15,871 nt of DNA from Thalassiosira profunda. Lineage: Eukaryota; Bacillariophyta; Thalassiosirophyceae; Thalassiosirales; Thalassiosiraceae. The notes under the pieces are model-generated. The model ran no database searches and was not told where the DNA came from. It saw only the letters and a program-made list of their open reading frames with translations. The stretch is from NCBI GenBank assembly GCA_036939355.1, contig JALLAP010000225.1:1-15871 (forward strand), given 5' to 3'. Positions 8,911-15,871 of the stretch are shown here, in pieces; the stretch's first letter is position 1, and each line of letters begins with the position of its first letter. A program made the position numbers and the translations under genes.

Positions 8911-9701
8911 ATGACATGCGATATGCTGCCTTCGTGCACCGACGCGGCCGACGCCTCTTCCGAAAGCCCAATTCTCTCCCCGCCCTCCTCGAGGTGGTGC
9001 GCGAGGTCGATTGTCTCGCAGCTCGCAGCTCGCCTCGGAGCCGAGGGAGCGGTGGCTCTCCGGCTGCGTGCCATGCGTCGGGCGCGGGTTCGATCGAGGC
9101 TGTCGCCGCCGCTCGAGCGTGCGCTGTGCGACGATGCCGCGGAGGGCCACATGCGACGCCACGGCGGCGCGGCCCTGGGCGGTGACAACGATGTGGTCTC
9201 GTCGCTCAACGACGACGAGGACGTCAGCGAGTGCATCGACGAAGAGGACGACGGGCGCGTGTCCGAGGGTCGGCCGGTGGACTTGCCGCCCCTCCATCGC
9301 TCGTCGTTGGCAGCCGACGGTCCAGAGGAGGCGCCGTTCGCCGCGGCGGGTTGGGAATGCCAGGGCCAGGCCATCATGTTTTCTTTGCAAATCAGCCGTC
9401 GCCGATGTCAGACAGACCCGTTCAGCTGGCGAGCAAGACGGCGCGGCGGCCGCGCCAGCGTCGAGCACCCATCGACCCCTCCATCAGCAGTTGCCAGGCG
9501 GCGTTAGGAGGCCTCCGTCATCGAGCTACTTCCATCGACGCCAACCCGCGGGTTCGGTGCAACAGGCTCGCCTCGCTGCCTCGCTCGCTTTCCACCACAT
9601 TTTTGGACCTTCGCAGCGATCTCTCAAAAGTTAAGGTGTCACAAAGTACGAAGGAATTAGTACATATAATTTCCGTTCAGACACCAAAACTTACATACTA
9701 G
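8911..9701 (+). CDS. uncertain gene, unknown product
   Basis: From 8779 to 9507 the frame containing ATG 8911 is open, with coding-like composition in its middle: G/C third positions and an acidic stretch DVSECIDEEDDGR around 9220-9255. Beyond about 9400 codon-position composition favours a different plus frame, which begins around SDRPVQLASKTARRPRQRR and ends at TAG 9699-9701. A single intron could join them, for example GCGG|GTTGGG at about 9348 to GATGTCAG|AC at about 9410, roughly 62 nt, in phase. The product would be about 240-250 aa: Ala/Arg-rich, then acidic, then basic. I recognise no domain, signal peptide or membrane segment. Minus-strand frames are also open here, as is common in GC-rich DNA. 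Confidence 0.35.
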
Positions 9702-9859
9702 GGAATCAGTATTATTCTTGGAGGGAACGATTTGGCGGTCGTTAAAATCGCCGCGACAGGCGAGCGAGAGGGCTGATCCGTCCGCACAACGGCGGCGGCT
9801 CCTCCCTACCCGCACCCCGCCCGCCCCTCGCTCGACGACGACGACGAACCGGAGCCGCG
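9702..9859 (+). promoter_or_regulatory. upstream region / 5' UTR of the surface-receptor gene
   Basis: 158 bp between the preceding stop and ATG 9860. The first third is AT-rich and the rest is GC-rich with CGA/GAC repeats at 9834-9846 just before the start. Start context is GCCGCGATGGG. Confidence 0.4.
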
Positions 9860-12800
9860 ATGGGACGACGACGACGACTCGCGGCAACTTCGGCCGCGGC
9901 CTTGCTGCTGGCGTTGGCCCCGTCGGCTCCTGCGGCGGCGGCGCGAAACGACCCGTCCTCGGATGTGCAGACGGTGCAGATGCGATCGGCCCCTCGCGAA
10001 CTGCGGCAGCACCGGCCCTCGTCCAGGATGCCGCGGCCAGCATCTCGAGCAACTCTCGCCGCGAGCGCAAGAGCCGACGCCGCCTCGCTCCAAACGGCCG
10101 CGGTCGGGTTATCAGAGACGCGGAGAACGCAATCAAACGAGGAAGAGGGGGCGACGATGGAGGGGAGCTGCTCCGGCAGCGTCTTGGAGGCGGGACAGCA
10201 GAAGGGCAGGGGGGCCTACTTGTGGTGAGAGCTCGCTTTGGGCGCTGACGCCCGTTTCAGTCTTCGTTTGCGCTGTTGTCATCGTCGCATCTCACATTTG
10301 CTCTGCCGCGCCGCCCGGATCAAATCGCACTTCTCTCTTCTCTCGTCGCTCAGTTATCCCGCCGTCGATCCGATCTACAAATTCGGCATCGACTCCGCCG
10401 CCCGCCTCGCCTTCTACTATACCACCAACGACAACAACAACGGCCAATCAACGGACCAGCTCCTGTGGCACGCCGCCCCGTCCCCGCCCGACACCCCCGC
10501 CTGCGTCGTCTTCGGCGAGTGCCAATCGCCCATACAGTTTTTCCGCATGCGGGCCTCGGGGGATTTGGTCGGTTTTAGTCCGGATCGGACGCGGGCGTGG
10601 GAAAGCCACGGAGAGGAGATGGGGACGGGGGAGTGGAGTGGGTGGGCGGCGGAATTGGGGATGGACGGTGAGTGTGCGGGTGGCTTGATTTGGGGACTGT
10701 TATTGCTGCTTGCGTTTTTTTAGTGTGCTCACCCTAATGTCACTTGTTTGCTCTCTGGCCTCGATTCGCAATTGATCAGAAGAGGACGCCCGGCAATCGG
10801 AAATGCGGCCCGGCTCCACCCTCGAAATCACCGAAGCCGGGGTAATTATCCGCGACGGGGACGTCGTCACGTGGAAGCTCGACGCGCCCCCAAAACTGGA
10901 CACGACCGCTCCCACCGCCGCCCCGACGAAACGAGCGGCGACCAATCCGCCGACGGGCAAACCGACGGACGAGCCCACGGCAGCGCCGACGTCCAATGCA
11001 GCGGTGTCAGTGTCGGGCACCCTCTTCTTCGACTCAAATAACGATGGCCTGCTTGATGCGACGGACCCGGACCGGCCTCCCGACACTCTTGCCGCGGAGG
11101 CGGCGGGGGTGTTGAACCAGGTGGTCGTGGATCTGTACGACTGCGCCACCGACGAGTGGATCCTGATCACCCGCGCCTCCGCGGGCGCCTCCGCCAACGG
11201 AAGCAACGGAAGCAATGGTGGGTCCACCGCAGCGACCGGAGGGTACCAATTCACCGTCCCCCTCAGCGGGGGCGGCACCACCACCAACCTCTCCCCCCGC
11301 CTGTCCGAACTGGGCGCCAACTCCATCCGCGCCGAGTTCGCCCTCCCCTCCGCGGCGGCGGGGGCGTTCGAATTCGTCAGTCCGAGCAAAGACAGCGACG
11401 TCGATCCCGCCACGGGGCGGACGGCGTGCTGGGATTTGAGCGTCGACGGCAGGGGGGAGATTGTGTGGAACGCGGGCGTTCGGGCGGTGGGCGCGGACGA
11501 TGCGGAAAAGGCGCCGACTGGCGAGCCCACGGTGAAGCCGGCCCCCGCAATCGAAGGGGAGGAGGCCGGGTTGCCCGCCCCGGCCCCCAGCGGCGGCATC
11601 GTGGGGGGCTACGCCTTCCTCGACCAAAACAACGACGGGGTCCGCGACCTCGGGACCCCCTCCTCCGCCACTGCCGAACCCGCATTATCCGACGTGGAGG
11701 TGCGACTCTTCTCCTGTCCCTCCGCCACGGGCGCCGCGAATTTTGCCGCGACGACAGAGAGCGGCAAGGGGGGCGAGGCATTGCTGGGGGTGCAGCGCAC
11801 GGACGAGCGGGGATTTTATTCGTTTCGAAATCTGTTTAGCGGGAGTTACAAAGTGAAGGTGGTGCCGCCCCCGGGCCACCAAATCAGCGCGGCGTGGAAC
11901 GGCGGGGGCAATGACAGTGGCAATGGCAGTGGGGTGAACAACGCCGTCGATCCCGCGTCGGGGGCGACCGACTGCTTTCCGTTGGAGGGGGGCGCGACCG
12001 ACCTGCGGTGGGACGTGGGCCTGGCTCCGTTGGAAGAGAGCTCGGCGCCCGCGGAACCGCCCGTCGAGGAGGCTCAAGAGCCCGCCGCCATTGCCGGCTT
12101 TGTGTTTGATGACGCCAACAACAACGGCTACCTCGACGACGGCGAGGCGGCCCTCCCCGGCGTGCGGGTGGCGCTGGCCGACTGCGACGGCGCCGTGATC
12201 AAGGTCGCGAATACCGACCCAAACGGAATGTACGGCTTCGCATCCCTCCCGCCCGGAAGCTACGAGCTGCGGTTCTCCCTCGACGGTCATCGGCCCTCCG
12301 ACGCGTGGACGGGATTGTTGGACGAGGAGGGCAAGTTGCTCGCGGAAGATGCGCAGAACGACGCCAATCCCGATACGGGGAACACGGCCTGCAAGGAGTA
12401 CGGGCCGGGCGCCACGGTGCTGGATATGGACGCGGGATTGATTGTAATTCCGGAGGGGGAAACGGCCTCGCCCGTCGTTGTTGCGACCGTCGCGCCAAAT
12501 GGGCTGCCGGACGGGACGCCGTCGACCAAGCCCACGACCAGGCCCACGACCGGGCCCACCGTCGATCCCAAGGGCGACGGGTCGGCGTGCTCCGGCGCCA
12601 AATGCCCCGTCGCGGGCATGTGCCGCAACAAGGCGGGATTGTGCGGCGCCGGCATCGGATTTTGCAACCCGTTGGCCGTGTGGGACGCCGGCTGTCCCGA
12701 GAAGCCCGAGCCGGCGGAGGGGCCACCGACGGCCGCGCCGGTCGCCGTGGCCAGCGCGGCGCCCGCCCTCTCCGCGAGTCCCACTCAATCGCCATCGTAC

Positions 12801-15155
12801 ACACCAATGACCGCTGTCGCCGCGCCCGGAGCCGAAATCTCGCTCCCCAACGGAGCCATCTGCAACCCCGACGGATCCTACGGCGTCGCCTCGGGGACCT
12901 CTTCCCCCCTCGCGAGCGCCGGCGAGGGCGCCGCTACCGCGGTCGAGGTGGCGTTCACATACGCCCTGCAGAGCGACGACGGCGCTGCGCCCGGTCCGGA
13001 GCTGGTGGCCCAATTCGAACGGCAGCTGAACGATCGGCTGGCGTGCGCGTACTTTGAGGACGATTGTTTAAGCTGCGCGGCGAGCGAAGGGGGGAGGCTG
13101 CGGGGGAGGCGGAGGAATCGGGAGGGCGGCTCGGTGTTGGGATTGTCGTCGCTGCCCAAGGATCTGTTGAATCTGTTCGAAGGTGAGAGAGCTGGCTTCA
13201 CATTGCGCTGTTTGTCATACCGTTCGCACATTCATTGCGACCCCTTTCTCACCCGGTCATTTCCGCGAACGTCCAATTTTTTGCGCGCAGTCTGCTCCGG
13301 CGGCGCCGCGGCCGACGACTGCCGCGTCATCGACGGCAAGTTCACGGCCCACTATCCCGCGCGCATGACCCCCCGCGAGCTGCTGGAGGCGAACAATGAA
13401 ATGCTGCAAGTGGTGGAGCGCGAGCTGGCCACGGACGATTGGGACGGCCTTAGGGCGAGCTACGGCAATGCCCCCTTTCCGGCGCCGGTGGAAAAAAGCG
13501 ACGCTGGTGACGAAGACGGCGGGACTTCGGCCGGTGCAATTGTCGGCATTGTCATTGCCGTTTTGGTGTTGATGGCCCTCGCAGCCGCCGGGGCGGTCCT
13601 CTTTGTTCGACGCAAGCGGGAAAAGGACGCGGAGGAATTCGCCGCCCAGCGGCAGCAGCGCACCGTGCCCTTTGGGGATTCTGCGGCGCTCGTCTTAAAG
13701 GGCGACGATTCCGACGACGACTCGGACAGCGACGACGAGAGCAGTAGCAGTGGCAGCAGCAGCAGCAGCAATAGCAGTAGCGGCGACAGCTCCTCATCCG
13801 AATCGGAGGAGGCGGACTCGTTCCGCGGTAGCAAGGGCGCCGCGACGGCCCTTTCGGGGGACACGTACCCCACCAACGTGGCGCAGGCGCGGTCGGCGGA
13901 CATCGAGGACGACGAGTCGGACAGCTACAGCGGGAGCGACGACGGGGGGTCCTACGACGAGCAACAATCGGAGGTCATGGCGGGGCAGCTGTCGTCGGTG
14001 GCGAACGACGAGAGCGCGGGCTACGCCGAAGGTGGGGGGTACGAGGGCAGGCCGTATGCAGGCGATTATGCCGCCGAGGATGGCCAAGTCCACGTCCCTC
14101 CTGAAAACTACGCTGGACAGGCCCAGGATCAGGGCTACGACGACGACCGCCCCTTGCCGGATACTGATGACGCCGGCTCCATGTTCTCGGACCCGCCGGG
14201 TACCTCCTACCGCGACCTGCCGCAGGAGGAGGAGTGGGACCACGCCGTGGCCGCGCCCGTGCAAGAGCAGTACCCTCTGCAACGAACGAATCAGGGCGAT
14301 TCGAACGGAAGCTTCCGGGTCTACGAGAACGAGCGGGAAATGAGCGATTCGTACCACTCGTTCAACAACCAAGCCGCCGACGGCTCGTATCACTCGGGCT
14401 CGCAGCACAGCGGCCGATCCTTCCACTCGCAAAGAAGCGCACGGAGCAACCACTCGCGGCATAGCCACGAGGAGGCAATGCGAAAGCAGGCCAACGCGGA
14501 GGCGCAATACAGCCAGGTTCATCCGCAGCAGCAGGCGTACGACGACGGTGCGCAGTACGAAGACTTTCGCCAGGCGTCCTTCCACTCCACGCACTCCCAT
14601 CATTCGCAAGCCGACGATGCGCAGAGCAACCCCGGCTCGTACCACTCAGGTTCCCAGCACAGCGGTCGGTCGTTTCACTCGCAACGCAGCCACCACAGTC
14701 GCCATTCGCCAGAGGAGATTCGCCAGCATGAGGGAGGCGATGGAGCGCAGTTTAGCGGCCAGGATTACCCGCAGCAGCAGGCGGTCGACGATGGGGCTCA
14801 GTACAGCGACAATTACGAACATGATGGAGGGGCCGCGTACGAGGGATATCAAGGTGGAGGGACGGGCTACGACGAAGCGAGCTACCACTCCTTCAACCCC
14901 ATCGGCGTCCCCGCTCGTCCCGAGGAGCTGGACGAAATGTCGCACACGGGCTCGGCCGCCACGAGGCAAGTTTCCAACAAATCGTCGCCCGTGCAACAGC
15001 CAAAGCAAAGTGCGAGGCCCGGCCACGAGGCGACGGGAGAAGAGGAGAGCATCAACCGCATTTTCAATTCGCTGTCGGACATCCAGTCGCGGCTGGCCAG
15101 CAAGGGAGAGCACGGGCAGTGGATGGCGCCGGTCGACGAAGCGTACGGCAGTTGA
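9860..15155 (+). CDS. type I membrane protein with lectin-like domain, three SdrD_B-like modules and repetitive cytoplasmic tail
   Basis: Exons 9860-10224, 10354-10667, 10780-13182 and 13291-15155; introns of 129, 112 and 108 nt, all GTGAG...CAG, frame-consistent; 1648 aa. Order: signal peptide (1-27, AALLLALAPSAPAAAA); linker; a beta-rich region at about 120-265 whose pieces (LLWHA, MRASGDLVGFSP, ITEAGVIIRDGDVVTWKL) recall degenerate bulb-type lectin repeats; Pro-Thr linker; SdrD_B-like modules at about 304-462, 498-641 and 662-781, each with a calcium-loop-like motif (DSNNDGLLD, DQNNDGVRD, DANNNGYLD); second Pro-Thr linker; six-Cys module 830-865 (CR.K.GLCG.G.GFCN....W...C) resembling hevein-like chitin-binding units; juxtamembrane domain 880-1100; membrane helix 1108-1133 with a basic stop (VRRKREK). 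The tail has an Asp/Ser block, tandem Ser/His repeats and a final helix (INRIFNSLSDIQSRLASKG). It is likely a cell-surface adhesin or receptor, perhaps wall-contacting. SdrD_B and topology are secure; the lectin and chitin calls are by resemblance. Confidence 0.88.
13183..13290 (+). other. stop-free intron of length 3n in the surface-receptor gene
   Basis: Bounded by GAAG|GTGAGA and GCGCGCAG|TC. It is 108 nt with no in-frame stop, so retention would insert 36 residues without truncating the protein. I call it an intron because of its strong splice sites and pyrimidine-rich 3' end, and because the insert breaks codon composition just before a Cys-containing segment. Confidence 0.75.
13739..13800 (+). 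repeat. AGC-rich microsatellite encoding polyserine
   Basis: Runs of AGC/AGT codons encode a Ser block in the cytoplasmic tail (residues about 1177-1197), directly after an Asp/Ser acidic stretch. It is a likely length-polymorphic, phosphorylatable region. Confidence 0.85.
14385..14843 (+). repeat. tandem duplication in the cytoplasmic tail
   Basis: Copy 1 starts at 14385 (residue 1393, 84 aa) and copy 2 at 14637 (residue 1477, about 70 aa). Both open with SYHSGSQHSGRSFHSQRS, continue with SRHS.EE and end with PQQQA.DDGAQY. Single SYHSF motifs flank the pair, at about 14349 and 14880. Confidence 0.9.
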
Positions 15156-15237
15156 AACGGTGTGCTGGAATCAGATAATTTTTAAGTGTCTTTGCTCGAC
15201 TTTATCATCGTCCCTTTTTCTTTTGCACCGGCACGGT

Positions 15238-15399
15238 CTAGCTGAGAGGCGACGTACCAAACGTGAAGTCCGGATCGACCACGACCGCGTCCGATTCGTC
15301 CAGCAGGTACCAATCCGCAAAGGCCTGGCGACGGGCACGCCTCGGAAGGATCGTCACCCGGCTTTTCGTGTATTTCAGCCGGTGATTTGAGTATGTGAA
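15238..15399 (-). CDS. C-terminal end of a glycosyltransferase-like protein (fragment)
   Basis: A minus-strand frame open from 15399 to TAG at 15240-15238 encodes about 53 residues. It contains RVTILPRRARRQAFADWYLL followed by DESDAVVVDPDFTFGTSPLS and the stop. The pattern of a basic run, then ADWYLL..SD and a short hydrophobic strand resembles the C-terminal sugar-nucleotide-binding end of fucosyltransferase-type glycosyltransferases. An in-frame stop (15402-15400) blocks extension, so the segment is either a last exon (a possible acceptor is AAAAG, just upstream of the codons for RVTILP) or a relic. Only 82 bp separates its stop from that of the receptor gene on the other strand. Family assignment is tentative. 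Confidence 0.4.
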   Translation of the reverse strand, partial: FTYSNHRLKYTKSRVTILPRRARRQAFADWYLLDESDAVVVDPDFTFGTSPLS

Positions 15400-15871
15400 T
15401 CACTGCACCATCTTAGGAAACCTCGTTGGGACATTGCATAAAACCCAATGTCGTTCAGCCACAGCTCATACTTCTTCTGCCTCTCTAACTCTTCCTCAAG
15501 CCAACGAACGCGATCTTCTATGGCCTTTCTAGCTGCAGCCGCCTCGAGAGTTGGGCGACCCGGCTTGGATTTCGGTCGCCCGGGCTTTGATCCGAGGGGT
15601 GTCCTCTTCTCTTTTGGCAGTCGAGCGTAGTGGTAAACAGACTGGAAGCACTTGCCGTATGTCTCTTTGATTTTCTCCTGCGCGTACCAGGCTTTCAAAC
15701 CCAGCTCTCCTCCTCCACCAATATATTCGTCTCTCTTTGCTACTATCATTTCCATCCTGGAATCCTTTGAGTGGTCGCTCCTCGTCCTCTTTGGCGGGTC
15801 AGTACTTTCCCGACCAGGAGAATGTGCGCATTCCTCAATCTCATTTGCAGTTCTTTTCCGCAGCGTGACAG
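15375..15871 (-). CDS. AT-hook / coiled-coil protein, partial at right edge
   Basis: The minus frame is open from the right edge to TGA at 15377-15375, about 165 codons; its first ATG is at 15755, but the frame continues upstream without a stop, so the start may lie outside. Upstream of that ATG it encodes a Lys/Arg/Ser/Asp-rich stretch. It then has a helical region (WYAQEKIKETYGKCFQSVYH), two AT-hook cores (PGRPKSKPGRP) that typically bind the minor groove of AT-rich DNA, and a coiled coil (DRVRWLEEELERQKKYELWL). The last 15 codons may be intronic: CGAG|GTTTCC around 15421 is a possible donor. Codon use is AT-richer than in TPI or the receptor gene. It is possibly a DNA-binding protein or part of a mobile element, and overlaps the glycosyltransferase-like fragment in another frame. 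Confidence 0.5.
   Translation of the reverse strand, partial: VTLRKRTANEIEECAHSPGRESTDPPKRTRSDHSKDSRMEMIVAKRDEYIGGGGELGLKAWYAQEKIKETYGKCFQSVYHYARLPKEKRTPLGSKPGRPKSKPGRPTLEAAAARKAIEDRVRWLEEELERQKKYELWLNDIGFYAMSQRGFLRWCSDSHTQITG

Noticed and set aside
8711..8971. 86-codon minus-strand ORF upstream of 8633
   Set aside because: It overlaps the divergent spacer and the better-supported plus frame; its ATG and stop fit no splice structure.
11685..13013. 442-codon minus-strand ORF
   Set aside because: It lies antisense to the SdrD_B modules of the receptor gene, is Gly/Arg/Ala-biased and has no recognisable motif.
1..15871. tRNA, rRNA, CRISPR array, riboswitch or bacterial operon
   Set aside because: No T-loop/anticodon architecture, no conserved rRNA segments, no direct repeats with regular spacers, and the spliced genes are clearly eukaryotic.

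Overview
The window looks like GC-rich nuclear DNA from a photosynthetic stramenopile, most likely a diatom. Five things point there: short GT-AG introns (about 70-130 nt); very tight gene spacing on both strands; two presequences with an Ala-Phe cleavage motif of the ASAFAP type used for import into secondary plastids; Pro-Thr-rich linkers; and SdrD_B-like and hevein-like surface modules of a kind seen in diatom cell-surface proteins. I see no rRNA, tRNA, CRISPR array, or prokaryotic operon or ribosome-binding-site structure.

Layout. 1-160 (-): probable 5' end of a gene leaving the left edge. 161-620: intergenic, with a hairpin and a telomere-like TTAGGG stretch. 621-2193 (-): two-exon triose-phosphate isomerase with a plastid-type presequence and a long duplicated linker before the catalytic barrel. 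2194-2314: short divergent promoter. 2315-3973 (+): two-exon protein of unknown function with the same kind of presequence. 3974-4657: convergent spacer with a 12-bp tandem repeat and a doubtful minus-strand ORF. 4658-8633 (-): large multi-exon gene for a charged, probably nuclear protein. 8911-9701 (+): poorly defined gene. 9860-15155 (+): four-exon gene for a 1648-residue type I membrane protein with a signal peptide, a lectin-like N-terminus, three SdrD_B-like modules, a Cys-rich module, one membrane helix and a repetitive Ser/His/Asp-rich cytoplasmic tail. 15238-15399 (-): C-terminal end of a glycosyltransferase-like protein. 15375-15871 (-): AT-hook/coiled-coil ORF running off the right edge.

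The genes do not form one pathway. TPI and its divergent neighbour share a promoter and a predicted plastid destination, so they may be co-expressed. The most distinctive gene is the receptor-like surface protein. Exon boundaries were assigned by hand from splice sites, frame continuity and codon-position composition. Those of TPI, the 2315 gene and the 9860 gene are frame-consistent throughout. Those in 5050-5130 and 9340-9410 are uncertain.
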